Part shown: piece after piece, positions 35,134 through 44,363 of the stretch | Numbering within the stretch: the first letter of the stretch is position 1 | Layout of the letters: each line of letters begins with the position of its first letter | Assembly (NCBI GenBank): GCA_963794685.1 | Contig: CAWCFK010000020.1 | Span: forward strand, 337,813 to 401,812 | Length of the DNA stretch: 64,000 bases | Direction of reading: 5' to 3' | Source of the DNA: CAVTWH01 sp963794685 | Lineage (GTDB): Bacteria > Actinomycetota > Actinomycetes > Mycobacteriales > Micromonosporaceae | Position numbers and translations under genes: made by a program | Notes under the pieces: model-generated | What the model saw: the letters and a program-made list of their open reading frames with translations, nothing else | What the model was told of the DNA's origin: nothing | Databases searched by the model: none

Positions 35134-35212
35134 CGCACCCGCCGGCTGCTTGTCGCGGCCGGTCCGCAGCGCGATCGGGGCGGCAGGACATTCGGGCGGG
35201 CGGGGCGGCGGG

Positions 35213-36574
35213 TCAGTCGTCCGTGGGGGTCGGGGCGGCGGGCAGGATCACGACGGCGCGTACCCCCGGATCGGCGTCCTCCAGGCGGACGGTGCCGCCG
35301 TGCGCGAGCACCAGCTCCCGGACGATGGCCAGGCCCAGGCCGGCGCCGCCGTCGTCGCGGGCCCGGGCGTCGTCCAGTCGGGTGAATCTGTCGAAGACCC
35401 GCTCCCGGTCCGCGGCGGAGATGCCCGCGCCGTCGTCGACCACCTCCACCCGTACCCCCGCGTCGGTTGCCGTGGCTTGGAGCCGCACCGAACCGGCCGC
35501 GTGCCGCACCGCGTTGGCCACCAGATTGTCCAGGATCCGCCGCAGGCTCGCCGGGTCGCCGACTATCCACTGTGGACTGTCACCCTCGACGGTGACCGGT
35601 ACCCGGGCCCCGGCGCAGCCCTGGGCCACCGCCGCGAGCAGCGGGCCGACCGGCACCGGCTCACGGCGACGCAGGCCCGGCGCGGCGTCGTCGGCTCGGG
35701 CCAGCAGCAGCAGGTCGTTCACCAGTCGGGTGAGCCGGTCCACTTCGGGGCTCAGGTCGGCCACCGGCGGCGCCTCGCCCAGGTGCTCGGCCACGTCCAG
35801 TTGCACCCGCAGCGAGGCGAGCGGGCTGCGCAGCTCGTGCGCGGCGTCGGCGACGAACGCGCGTTGCCGGGCACGGGCGGACTCCAGCCGGTCCAGCATC
35901 CGGTTCAGGGTGGTACCCAGCCGGTGCAGTTCGTCCGAGCCGGCCGGCACCGGCAGCCGGCCGACAGTGCTGGCGCTGATCTCCTCGGCGCCCCGGCGCA
36001 GCGCCTCGACCGGGCGCAGGGTGGCCCCGACCACCCGCCAGGTGAGCACCGCGATGGTGCCCAGCAGCAGCGGGTAGGCGACCAGGAACAGGAAGCGCAC
36101 CACGGCCAGGCTGCGGTTGGTGTCCCGGATCGAGCCGGCGACCAGCACGGTCCGGGCCGCGTCGCCCTGCCCCGCGGTCCGGGCCACCACCCGGGCGTAG
36201 CCGTCCTGGCCGATCCGCGCGCCCGGCACGGTCACCACCTTGCCGAGTCGGGCCTGCTGCAACTCGTCGCGGTGCAGCATCGGGACCAGCCGGTCGGCGT
36301 CGGCCGAGGCGGCCCGGATCCGCCCGTTGGCGTCGATCACCTGCACGGTCTGGGTGCCCCCGGTGGGTATCGGGACGGGCGGGACACCCCCCTCGTTGAT
36401 GATCTGCGCGAGGTCGTTCGCGGTCTTGCGGGAGCCGTCGTCCACACCGTGCACCAGCACCGAACCGAGCACGGCGACCAGCAGCAGCCCGCCGACTCCC
36501 AGCCCGACGGCGAGTCCGGCGGTGGCGATCACGGTGAGCCGGGTGCGCAGGCTCAGCCGGCGGCGTCGGGCCAC
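35213..36574 (-). CDS. Sensor histidine kinase
   Basis: A 453-residue two-helix membrane kinase. The first membrane helix is near residue 20-45. An extracytoplasmic sensor of about 110 residues follows, then a second helix (FLFLVAYPLLLGTIAVLTW) and a HAMP segment. The phospho-acceptor region is FVADAAHELRSPLASLRVQL (His near residue 245). The ATP-binding boxes are NLVANAVRHA, DDGAGISAADRERVFDRF and GAGLGLAIVRELV. The start is GTG 36574, one base after the regulator stop. Signal unknown; the divergent secreted protein and ABC transporter are likely targets. Confidence 0.9.
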   Translation of the reverse strand: MARRRRLSLRTRLTVIATAGLAVGLGVGGLLLVAVLGSVLVHGVDDGSRKTANDLAQIINEGGVPPVPIPTGGTQTVQVIDANGRIRAASADADRLVPMLHRDELQQARLGKVVTVPGARIGQDGYARVVARTAGQGDAARTVLVAGSIRDTNRSLAVVRFLFLVAYPLLLGTIAVLTWRVVGATLRPVEALRRGAEEISASTVGRLPVPAGSDELHRLGTTLNRMLDRLESARARQRAFVADAAHELRSPLASLRVQLDVAEHLGEAPPVADLSPEVDRLTRLVNDLLLLARADDAAPGLRRREPVPVGPLLAAVAQGCAGARVPVTVEGDSPQWIVGDPASLRRILDNLVANAVRHAAGSVRLQATATDAGVRVEVVDDGAGISAADRERVFDRFTRLDDARARDDGGAGLGLAIVRELVLAHGGTVRLEDADPGVRAVVILPAAPTPTDD

Positions 36575-36575
36575 C

Positions 36576-37244
36576 TCAGTGCGCCAGCCGGTAGCCGGCG
36601 CCGCGCACCGTCTGCAGGGACCGCTCGCCGAACGGCTGGTCGATCTTGCGGCGCAGGTACCCGACGTAGACCTCGACGATGTTCGGATCGGTGTCGGCGG
36701 CGGCGTCCCAGACATGGTCGAGCAGCTCGGTCTTGGTGACCACCTGGCCGGTGCGCCGGATCAGGTACTCCAGCAGCGAGTACTCCCGGGCGGTCAGAGT
36801 GATCTCGGTGTCGCCCCGGGACACCCGACGGGCGGCGGGGTCCAGTCGCAGGGTGCCCGCCTCGAGCACGGCCGGCCGCTCGGGCGCGCCCCGCCGCAGC
36901 AGCGCGCGCAGCTTGGCCAGCAGCACCACGAACGAGAACGGCTTGGTCAGGTAGTCGTCGGCGCCCGAGTCGAGCCCGTCGGCCTGGTCGTACTCGCCGT
37001 CCTTGGCGGAGAGCATCAGCACCGGTACCCACACGCCCTCGGCGCGCAGCGCCCGCACCACCCGGTACCCGGACAGCCGGGGCAGCATGATGTCCAGGAT
37101 CACCGCGTCGTACGCCTCGAAGCGCAGCGTCTCCAGCGCGGTCATCCCGTCGCCGCACACCTCCACGGCGTACCCCTCGGCGGTCAGCCCGCGTTGCAGG
37201 GCGCGGGCGAGCCGGGGCTCGTCCTCCACCACCAGAATCCGCAC
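36576..37244 (-). CDS. OmpR-type response regulator
   Basis: A 222-residue regulator. The receiver has VEDEPRL, phosphorylated Asp in AVILDIMLPRLSG and the conserved Lys in DDYLTKPFSF. The C-terminal winged helix has LTAREYSLLEYLIRRTGQVVTKTELLDHVW and VEVYVGYLRRKIDQPF, ending VRGAGYRL. GGGAGG six bases upstream supports the GTG at 37244 over longer in-frame starts. It is co-transcribed with the kinase. Confidence 0.95.
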   Translation of the reverse strand: MRILVVEDEPRLARALQRGLTAEGYAVEVCGDGMTALETLRFEAYDAVILDIMLPRLSGYRVVRALRAEGVWVPVLMLSAKDGEYDQADGLDSGADDYLTKPFSFVVLLAKLRALLRRGAPERPAVLEAGTLRLDPAARRVSRGDTEITLTAREYSLLEYLIRRTGQVVTKTELLDHVWDAAADTDPNIVEVYVGYLRRKIDQPFGERSLQTVRGAGYRLAH

Positions 37245-37407
37245 GGGTCCTCCCTCTGCCGCCCACACCACCCGCACACCGGGCTGCTCCGGCAACTATG
37301 CCGAAGTACTGTGCGAGGTGCTGCGTGCTCTCAGCCGCGACACAGTGTGACCGGGCGATGCTCGCAGTGTCCCCATAGTCCGGGACACAATCCGCAAGGA
37401 GAGTGCC

Positions 37408-38526
37408 ATGTCCCTCATCACCAGCCGCCCGGCTCTGCGCTGGGTGGTGCCCGGCGCCGTGCTGGTCGTCGCCCTCGGCGCCGGCGCGGGTTTCAACGCG
37501 CTGGCCGCGTCGGCGGACACCACGCTGCCCACCCGTACCCCCGCGCAGTTGCTGGCCGACATCCGCGCCGCCACCCTCGACGCCGGTTCCGGCACCGTGG
37601 TGGAGAAGGCCGACCTGGGCCTGCCGCAGCTGCCGGCCGCGGTCGCCGGCAACTCCGGCAACGCCGACCTGACCACCCTGTTGACCGGCTCGCACACGCT
37701 GCGTGTCTGGTACGCCGGCCCGGACAAGTCCCGGGTCGCGCTGCTCGGCGCGCTCGGCGAGTCCGACGTGATCCGCAACGGCGCCGACGTGTGGATCTGG
37801 TCGAGTTCGGAGAATGCCGCCCAGCACGGCACGGTGCCGGCACAGCCGGCCGCAAAGGCGCTGCCCAGCCAGCCGCCGACCAACCCGCAGCAGGCCGCGC
37901 AAGCGCTGCTCGCGGCGCTCGACCCGACCACCGTGGTGAGCACCGCCGACACCGTGACGGTGGCTCGCCGACCCGCATATGACCTGGTCCTGAAGCCGCG
38001 GGACAGCGCCGGCACGCTGATCGGCTCGGTGCGGATCGCGATCGACGGCAAGGAGCACGTCCCGCTGCGCGTGCAGGTGTACGCCAAGGGCGCGAAGAAC
38101 CCGGCCTTCGAGATCGGCTTCACCCAGGTCAGCTTCGACCGGCCGGACGACACCCTGTTCGCGTTCACCCCGCCGCCGGGCGTGAAGGTGAGCGAGGGCC
38201 TCGGCAAGAGCACCGGCGACCGGCCGGGCGCGGGCACGAAGCCGGACGCCGGCTCGGCCGGAGCCGGCCAGACGGTGATCGGCACGGGCTGGGATGCGGT
38301 GCTGGTCCTCAAGACTCCGAACGCGCCGACGGCCAACACGAACGGCGCCCTCGAGGGGTTCCTCAACCAGTTGCCGAAGGTCAGCGGGGCCTGGGGCAGT
38401 GGCCGGCTGCTGACCGGCACGATCTTCTCGGCGCTGCTCACCGACGACGGTCGGCTGCTGGTGGGGGCGGTGCCCGGACAGCGGTTGACCACGGTCGCCG
38501 CCGACCCGGCTGCGAGGCTCAAGTGA
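37408..38526 (+). CDS. Secreted LolA-like/DUF2092-type protein
   Basis: A 372-residue exported protein with a signal peptide or N-terminal anchor (residues 10-35, ending NALAASA). Body segments such as SHTLRVWYAGPDKSRVALLG, ESDVIRNGADVWIWSSSEN, YDLVLKPRDSAGTLIGSVRIAID and PLRVQVYAKGAKNPAFEIGFTQV match the LolA-like beta-barrel family found in actinobacteria. AAGGAGAG precedes the ATG. Its last bases overlap the start of the ABC ATPase, so secreted protein and exporter form one operon, divergent from the two-component system. A role in envelope sensing or lipid/lipoprotein handling is an inference. Confidence 0.8.
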   Translation: MSLITSRPALRWVVPGAVLVVALGAGAGFNALAASADTTLPTRTPAQLLADIRAATLDAGSGTVVEKADLGLPQLPAAVAGNSGNADLTTLLTGSHTLRVWYAGPDKSRVALLGALGESDVIRNGADVWIWSSSENAAQHGTVPAQPAAKALPSQPPTNPQQAAQALLAALDPTTVVSTADTVTVARRPAYDLVLKPRDSAGTLIGSVRIAIDGKEHVPLRVQVYAKGAKNPAFEIGFTQVSFDRPDDTLFAFTPPPGVKVSEGLGKSTGDRPGAGTKPDAGSAGAGQTVIGTGWDAVLVLKTPNAPTANTNGALEGFLNQLPKVSGAWGSGRLLTGTIFSALLTDDGRLLVGAVPGQRLTTVAADPAARLK

Positions 38527-39524
38527 GCGCCACGGCCGTGGCCGGGTCGCCGACCGGGGTGCAAGCCCCGGCCGGCGGCCCGGCCACGGCCGGTGCGACC
38601 GCGATCGCCAGTCGGGGACTGACCAAGCGGTTCCGCTCCGGTCAGGTCGCGGTGAACGCCATCGACCTGGCGGTACCGGTGGGCGCGATCTACGGCTTCC
38701 TCGGCCCCAACGGCTCCGGCAAGACCACCACCATCCGGCTGCTGCTGGGGCTGGTCCGGCCGACCGGGGGCAGTCACAGCATCCTCGGCCGGAGCCTGCC
38801 GCAGTACGCGGCGGACGTGCTGCCGCGGGTAGGCGCCCTGGTGGAGGGGCCGGCGTTCCACCCGTACCTGTCCGGCCGGGACAACCTGCGCCGGCTGGAC
38901 GCGGCCGACCGGAGCACCGATCCGCGCTCCGAGCGGCACCGGGTGGACGCCGCGCTGGACCGGGTGGGGCTGCTCGCCGCCGCCGGCAAGCGGTACCGGC
39001 ACTTCTCGCTGGGCATGCGCCAGCGGCTGGCCATCTCGGCCGCCCTGCTGCGCCCGCGTGACCTGCTGATCCTGGACGAGCCGACGAACGGGCTGGACCC
39101 GCAGGGCACCCGCGAGGTACGGCACCTGTTGACCAGCCTGGCGGCCGACGGCACCACCGTGCTGATCTCCACCCACCTGCTCGCCGAGGTGGAGCAGGTC
39201 TGCACGCACGTCGGCGTGATGCACCTGGGCCGGCTGGTGGCCCAGGGCGAGCTGGCGCAGCTGCGGCAGCAGGCCGAGCCCCGGGCGGTGGTGCGTACCG
39301 GCGAGCCGGCCGCGGCGGCCGAGGTGCTGGGCCGGCTCGGGTTGGCCGAGGTCGAGGTCGCCGCTACGGAGGCGTCGGCGGTGCTGGGTTCGGTCGCGGC
39401 TGAGCAGGTGGTGGTCGAGTTGGTACGGGCCGGGGTGCCGGTGCGCGGCTTCGACGTGCGCGGCGCTGACCTGGAGGAGTTGTTCGTGCGGCTGACTGGG
39501 GAGGGTTTCGATGTCAGTGGCTGA
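38523..39524 (+). CDS. ABC transporter ATP-binding protein
   Basis: A 333-residue ATPase of the ABC-2 export class. Walker A is FLGPNGSGKTTTIR, the signature is FSLGMRQRLAISAAL, Walker B LLILDEPTNGLDPQGT and the switch LISTHLLAEVEQ. About 90 extra C-terminal residues (RAVVRTGEPAAAAEVLG, RGADLEELFVRLTGEG) are the usual regulatory extension. The GTG start overlaps the previous stop by four bases and its end overlaps the permease start by 14. Substrate unknown. Confidence 0.9.
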   Translation: MSATAVAGSPTGVQAPAGGPATAGATAIASRGLTKRFRSGQVAVNAIDLAVPVGAIYGFLGPNGSGKTTTIRLLLGLVRPTGGSHSILGRSLPQYAADVLPRVGALVEGPAFHPYLSGRDNLRRLDAADRSTDPRSERHRVDAALDRVGLLAAAGKRYRHFSLGMRQRLAISAALLRPRDLLILDEPTNGLDPQGTREVRHLLTSLAADGTTVLISTHLLAEVEQVCTHVGVMHLGRLVAQGELAQLRQQAEPRAVVRTGEPAAAAEVLGRLGLAEVEVAATEASAVLGSVAAEQVVVELVRAGVPVRGFDVRGADLEELFVRLTGEGFDVSG

Positions 39525-40419
39525 AGCATCCGCGGCACAGCGCCCGGCGGCTGCGGCGTCGGCGGCCGGCACGCCGCTGGTGAACGGCGGGGTGGTACGG
39601 CCGCCGCTGGTGGGTACCCGGTTCTTCCGGTCCGAGTTGAAGCTGATCTTCGGGCGGCGGCGCAACTGGATCGGGCTCACCGTGCTGGCGCTGCCGCCGC
39701 TGATCCTGGCGATCTCGGTGAAGGCGACCGCCGACGACTACGAGCGCGGTGGCGGGCTGATCAACAGCATCCTGCAGAACGGGCTGTTCGTGGCGCTGGC
39801 CGCGCTGTTCCTGGAGGCGCCACTGTTCCTGCCGGTCGCGGTGGCGGCGATCGCGGGCGACTCGGTGGCCGGCGAGGCGAACCTGGGTACGCTGCGCTAC
39901 CTGTTGACGGTGCCGGTGAACCGGACCCGGCTGCTGGCGGTGAAGTTCGGCGCGATGGCGGTCTTCACGGCCACCGCGACGCTGTTGGTGGCGGCCGTCG
40001 GGATTCTGGTCGGGCTGCCGCTGTTCGGCGGCGGTGACCTGGTCACGCTCTCGGGGACGAGTATCCCGTTCGGGTCGGCGGTGTTGCGGCTGCTGTTGGT
40101 CTGCGGGTACCTGACGGTGTTCCTGATCTCGCTGGGCGCGATCGGGCTGTTCATCTCGACGCTGACCGAGCAGCCGATCGGGGCCACCATCGCGCTGCTG
40201 CTGCTCACCATCACCAGCCAGATCCTGGACCAGATCCCGCAGTTGTCGTCGATCCACCGGTACCTGCCGACGCACTACTGGATGCGGTTCGACGGTCTGC
40301 TGCGTGATCCGGCGGACTACCGGACGATGCTGCCGGGGCTGCTCTGCGCGTTGGCGTACACGGCGATCTTCTCGGCCGCCGCGTGGGCCCGCTTCACCAG
40401 CAAGGACGTCAGCGGCTGA
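39511..40419 (+). CDS. ABC-2 type transporter permease
   Basis: A 302-residue protein with an alanine-rich N-terminal arm and six membrane helices. VVRPPLVGTRFFRSELKLIFGRRRNWIGL leads into the first helix. AGDSVAGEANLGTLRYLLTVPVNRTRLLAVK is the ATPase-coupling motif, and LSSIHRYLPTHYWMRFDGLL lies before the last helix. These fit ABC-2 permeases of the bacitracin/antibiotic-resistance type. A GC hairpin 26 bases after its stop terminates the operon. Confidence 0.9.
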   Translation: MSVAEASAAQRPAAAASAAGTPLVNGGVVRPPLVGTRFFRSELKLIFGRRRNWIGLTVLALPPLILAISVKATADDYERGGGLINSILQNGLFVALAALFLEAPLFLPVAVAAIAGDSVAGEANLGTLRYLLTVPVNRTRLLAVKFGAMAVFTATATLLVAAVGILVGLPLFGGGDLVTLSGTSIPFGSAVLRLLLVCGYLTVFLISLGAIGLFISTLTEQPIGATIALLLLTITSQILDQIPQLSSIHRYLPTHYWMRFDGLLRDPADYRTMLPGLLCALAYTAIFSAAAWARFTSKDVSG

Positions 40420-40444
40420 GGCCGCGGTCCCCGTTCCCGAGACC

Positions 40445-40479
40445 AGCCCGGCCCGCGACCCTCCCCGGCGGGCCGGGCT
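40445..40479 (+). terminator. Hairpin terminator after ABC operon
   Basis: AGCCCGGCCCGC (40445-40456) pairs perfectly with GCGGGCCGGGCT (40468-40479) around an 11-base loop, followed by TCGCC. It ends the secreted protein-ABC operon. Confidence 0.75.
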
Positions 40480-40516
40480 TCGCCATGTCGAACCCGAGTG
40501 ACAGGGCCGGAGAAGC

Positions 40517-41240
40517 TCAGCTCGCGGTCAGCACGAGTGCCCGCCGGGTCAGCTTGCCGATCATGGCGTACACGTGCCACAGGCAGTCGCCGAGCATGGT
40601 GTCGTAGTTGCGCCGGCCGTAGCGGGCGACGTACTCGTCGGCCCGGCGACGCAGGCGGGCCGCGCGCAGCAGGTTGCGTCCGGGCTTGCCGGTGCGCTCT
40701 TGCACGTACTCACCCACTTGTTTTCGTTCTGAAGATGTCCAGTACCTGGAGGCGGATCGGGCAGGCCGAGTCGGTCACAGCGATCTCCGCCGCGCCCCGG
40801 GCGATGCCCATGCTGTCGACGAGGAACTGGCGCTCGCGCGGCTCCAGGAGTTCGGTGGCGAACATCTGGTACACCAGACCCCGCCGCCGGCCTAGTACCC
40901 GGTGCGACTCGGCGTACGCGGCGGCCAGGTCGGCAGGTGGATCAGCACGTCGCGGCACCACACCAGGTCGACCAGGAGCGGCGGCCGGCATTCCTCGGGC
41001 CTGTCGGCAGGAAGGGCGCCCGCGGTCCGGGCGGTGGCCAGGTCGAGAGCCGGGCTACCGGCTCGACGCCGTGAGTCGAACCGAAGGGGTCCAGTGCGCG
41101 CTGGGCCGCCATCGCCCAGCCCGTCGAGAGCCACCGCACCGGGCGCAGCCGAAGCTGGCGTCATGCATCGGCGATCGGGGCCCGCGGACGAGGTCGTCCG
41201 GGGCCGCGCCGAACACGCCGTCCAGGGAAGTCGTCGTACG
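40517..41240 (-). pseudogene. Class I SAM-dependent methyltransferase, frame broken at several points
   Basis: Pieces of one methyltransferase are spread over three frames on the complement. A glycine-poor remnant of the SAM motif region lies near 41060-41130 (FGSTHGVEPVAR). LVDLVWCRDVLIHLP follows near 40950. A long middle is then seen (YAESHRVLGRRRGLVYQMFATELLEPRE), and a typical end (VGEYVQERTGKPGRNL, YDTMLGDCLWHVYAMIGKL). Breaks lie near 40725 and 40935 and at more than one place in the N-terminal third. The beginning cannot be placed with confidence. It may be a decayed gene or a very error-rich stretch. The adjacent SRPBCC gene is broken in the same way. Confidence 0.6.
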
Positions 41241-41399
41241 CATGCCGAACACCATGCCATGGGTCCACCTGCTCGGACCCGCTACGGAATCCGCGCGCCC
41301 GACGGGTCGACTCCTTCGCCTCGGCGACACGGTGCGAACAGTGGGTAGCACTCGCGACTACGCTGAGTAGATCGGGTATCGACAGGCAGGGAGGTCGCC

Positions 41400-42239
41400 A
41401 TGACCATCACGGACGCCCGTACCCGCGCCGCCGGAGCCAAGGGGGTGCACCGGGACCACCGCCCGACCGCTTCCCGACGGGTGGAGCACTGCGCACCGCT
41501 CCGAGCGGGCCGAGGTGGAGCAGACCGGGACCGGACCATCATCCCCTACGGAGGCGCGACACACCCGACGGTGACGCGCCGCCACCAGCAACTGCTGCAC
41601 TGCGACGAGCAGACCCTGCGGTTCGCCTGGGATCTCGGCGGCGAGCACACCACCACCGAGATCACCCTGGCGGAGGAGGCCGACGGGGGCACCGTCGTCA
41701 CCTGACCCAGACCCACTACGACTTCCAGGACATGTTGACCGGGAAGATCACCGGGGCGCTGGAGACCTTCTGGGGACTGGCGCTGGCCAACCTGGTCGAC
41801 TACCTGGAGGGCCGGGAGCTGACCTCGAAGGTCGACTACACCGGCTCCGATCTGCGCGCCGAGTTCACCATCGACCGGGAGGTCGGGCCGGTGTGGACCT
41901 CGCTGCTGGACTCGGAGCAGGTGACCGCCTGGTTCGGCTTCCCGATCGAGATCGAGCCGGAGGTCGGCGGCCGGTACGCGATGGGCGGCCTGGCCGACAA
42001 CCCGGACCCGGCGCGCATCCTCGACCTGGTACCCGAGAAGCGGCATCTCGATCGACTGGGGCGGCGCCGGGGTCTCCACCTGGGAGCTGGACGGCTCGGC
42101 CGGGAACACCCGGCTGACGCTGGTGCAGAGCGGCTTCGACGACAGTCAGCCGCCGTACGCGGGCTGGGGCGGCTTCCTGAGCGGCGTCGCCAGTCTGCGC
42201 CGCTTCCACGAGCTGCCCGACCAGCCGATCTGGGCCTGA
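41400..42239 (+). pseudogene. SRPBCC/AHSA1-like protein with two domains, frame broken
   Basis: GGGAGG precedes ATG 41400. One AHSA1-like half ends DEQTLRFAWDLGGEHTTTEITLAEE and, after a missing base near 41704, QTHYDFQDMLTGKITGALETFWG. A second half begins FTIDREVGPVWTSLLDSEQVTAWFGFPIEIEPEVGGRY. After an extra base near 42041 it continues IDWGGAGVSTWELDGS to PDQPIWA at 42239. The first 40 residues also look garbled. Such domains bind hydrophobic ligands or act in stress and polyketide-type chemistry; the role here is unknown. With corrections it would be about 280 residues. Confidence 0.65.
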
Positions 42240-42390
42240 GGAGCGCCGGCACGCGGGCGCGGACCCGACCGGATCCGCGCCCGCCGCCAGTTGCGCGCCC
42301 GGACAGCGCGCCGCCCCTGGATTACCGGCCGGTTACGCCCTACTGTCGGGTAACCCCCGGGCAATCCGCACCCTTTGAGCGAGGCCGACG

Positions 42391-44190
42391 ATGACGTTGC
42401 AGGTCCCTTACCGCTCCATCCCCGAGATGTTCCGCACCCGGGTGAACAGCACCCCGGACGAGCGGGCGCTGGGGTACCCGACGCCGGACGGCGGGATCGG
42501 CTGGTACACCTGGGCCGAGATCGACACGCAGACCACCGCGATCGCCGCCGGGCTGCTCGGCCTGGGTGTCGAGTTGGAGGACCGGGTCGCGATCCTGTGC
42601 AACACCCGGGTCGAGTGGATCATCGCGGACTTCGCGGTGATGTGCGCGGGCGGCGCGACCACCACCGTGTATCCGACCACCGAGGCCGAAGAGGCCAGCT
42701 TCATCGTGGGTGACTCGGAGTCGAAGGTGCTGATCGCGGAGAACGCCGCGCAGGCCGCCAAGGTCGCCGGGCTGAACCTGGCGCACGTCGTGGTGATCGA
42801 CGGGCCGGCGCCGCAGGGCGCGATCACCCTGGCCGAGTTGGCCGAGCGGGGTCGGGCGGCGCTCGCGGCCGACCCGGAGTTGGTCGAGCGGGCGAGCGCC
42901 CAGCTCGGTCCGGAGCACCTGGCCACGCTGATCTACACGTCCGGCACCACCGGCCGGCCCAAGGGCGTCGAGTTGCTGCACGGCGGCTGGTGCTGGCAGG
43001 GCGTGGCGCAGGACAACATGGGCCTGAAGACCGCCGCCGACACCCAGCTGCTGTGGCTGCCGCTGTCGCACTCGTTCGGCAAGACGCTGATCTGCGGGCT
43101 CACCCACATCGGCCTGCCGACCTACGTGGACGGCCGGGTGGACAAGCTGATGGAGAACCTGGGCAAGGTCAAGCCGAGCCTGCTCTGCGCGGCCCCGCGG
43201 GTCTACGAGAAGGTCTACAACGCGGTCATCACCAGCGGCACCGCCGAGGGCGGGCTGAAGGCGAAGATCTTCCGCTGGGCGATCGCCACCGGTCGTAAGG
43301 CGGTGCGGTTGGAGCAGGCGGGCAAGCCGGTGCCGGCGACCCTGACGGCACAGCGCAAGCTCGCCCACAAGCTGGTCTACAGCAAGCTGCACCAGCGCCT
43401 CGGCGGCAACATCCGGATCCTGGTCTCCGGTGCCGCGCCGCTGGCGCCGGAGATCGCCGAGTTCTTCGCCGCGGTCGGCCTGCCGATCAGCGAGGGGTAC
43501 GGGATGACCGAGAGCAGCGCCGCCAACTTCGTGAACCGCCCGGAGCGCGTCAAGATCGGTACCGTCGGCCAGCCACTCGGTGACCTGGAGATCAAGATCG
43601 ACACGGACGGCGAGATCCTGCTGCGCGGCGCGCCGGTGATGCGCGGGTACCACAACCTGCCGGACGAGACGGCGGCCACCCTGACCGAGGACGGGTACCT
43701 GCGTACCGGCGACATCGGCGAACTCGACGCCGACGGCTTCCTCAAGATCACCGACCGGAAGAAGGATCTGATCAAGACCTCCGGCGGCAAGTACGTGGCC
43801 CCCTCGCACATCGAGGGAATGTTCAAGGCGCTCTGCCCGTACACCTCGCAGGTGCTGCTGATCGGCCAGTCCCGCAACTTCTGCACGCTGCTGGTCACCC
43901 TCGACCCGGACGCGATCAGGGGCTTCACCGCCGATGGGCCGCTGGCCGACGCCGACTACCCCACCGTGGTCGCCAGCGACGCGGTGCACGCCATGATCCA
44001 GGGCCACATCGACACTCTCAACGCCAAGCTGAACCGGTGGGAGACGGTCAAGAAGTTCGCGGTGCTCCCCCGCGACCTGTCGGTGGAGGACGGCGACCTC
44101 ACCCCGTCCATGAAGGTGAAGCGCAAGGTGGTGGAGAAGAACTTCGCCACCCAGATCGACGACATGTACGCCGGCACCCTGGCCAGCTGA
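42391..44190 (+). CDS. Long-chain acyl-CoA synthetase (AMP-forming)
   Basis: A 599-residue enzyme of the acyl-adenylate superfamily, activating fatty acids to acyl-AMP and then acyl-CoA. The P-loop is TLIYTSGTTGRPKGVELLHGG. Other motifs are YGMTESSA, TGDIGELDADGFLKITDRKKDLIKTSGGKYV and the C-terminal catalytic lysine region PSMKVKRKVVEK. The length and the SHSFGK stretch after the P-loop match FadD15-like synthetases of actinobacteria. Start ATG 42391 follows GAGGCCGACG. It is a single gene; the GntR regulator downstream is separated by 170 bases, so co-regulation is not implied. Confidence 0.9.
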   Translation: MTLQVPYRSIPEMFRTRVNSTPDERALGYPTPDGGIGWYTWAEIDTQTTAIAAGLLGLGVELEDRVAILCNTRVEWIIADFAVMCAGGATTTVYPTTEAEEASFIVGDSESKVLIAENAAQAAKVAGLNLAHVVVIDGPAPQGAITLAELAERGRAALAADPELVERASAQLGPEHLATLIYTSGTTGRPKGVELLHGGWCWQGVAQDNMGLKTAADTQLLWLPLSHSFGKTLICGLTHIGLPTYVDGRVDKLMENLGKVKPSLLCAAPRVYEKVYNAVITSGTAEGGLKAKIFRWAIATGRKAVRLEQAGKPVPATLTAQRKLAHKLVYSKLHQRLGGNIRILVSGAAPLAPEIAEFFAAVGLPISEGYGMTESSAANFVNRPERVKIGTVGQPLGDLEIKIDTDGEILLRGAPVMRGYHNLPDETAATLTEDGYLRTGDIGELDADGFLKITDRKKDLIKTSGGKYVAPSHIEGMFKALCPYTSQVLLIGQSRNFCTLLVTLDPDAIRGFTADGPLADADYPTVVASDAVHAMIQGHIDTLNAKLNRWETVKKFAVLPRDLSVEDGDLTPSMKVKRKVVEKNFATQIDDMYAGTLAS

Positions 44191-44353
44191 ATCCGCAGCA
44201 CAGCACCACTTCCGCCCCGCGTCGACCCCGGTCGGCCGGGGCGGTGGCCGTCTCGGCCGGGAGCGGTGAGCAGCACGCGAGGGGGTGGGACGTTCCGGGG
44301 ACCGGGCGGGGACCGGATGGCCGATGGTCAACTCCGGGCACGCTGGCATAGCT

Positions 44354-44361
44354 TGTATACA
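44354..44361. promoter_or_regulatory. TGTATACA palindrome at the gntR start
   Basis: An 8-base palindrome, TGTATACA, lies two bases before the gntR ATG, with a second partial copy (ATGCATAC) across the start codon. TTGTATACAA-type sites are characteristic operators of FCD-class GntR regulators, so autoregulation by blocking transcription or translation start is likely. Confidence 0.55.
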
Positions 44362-44363
44362 TC

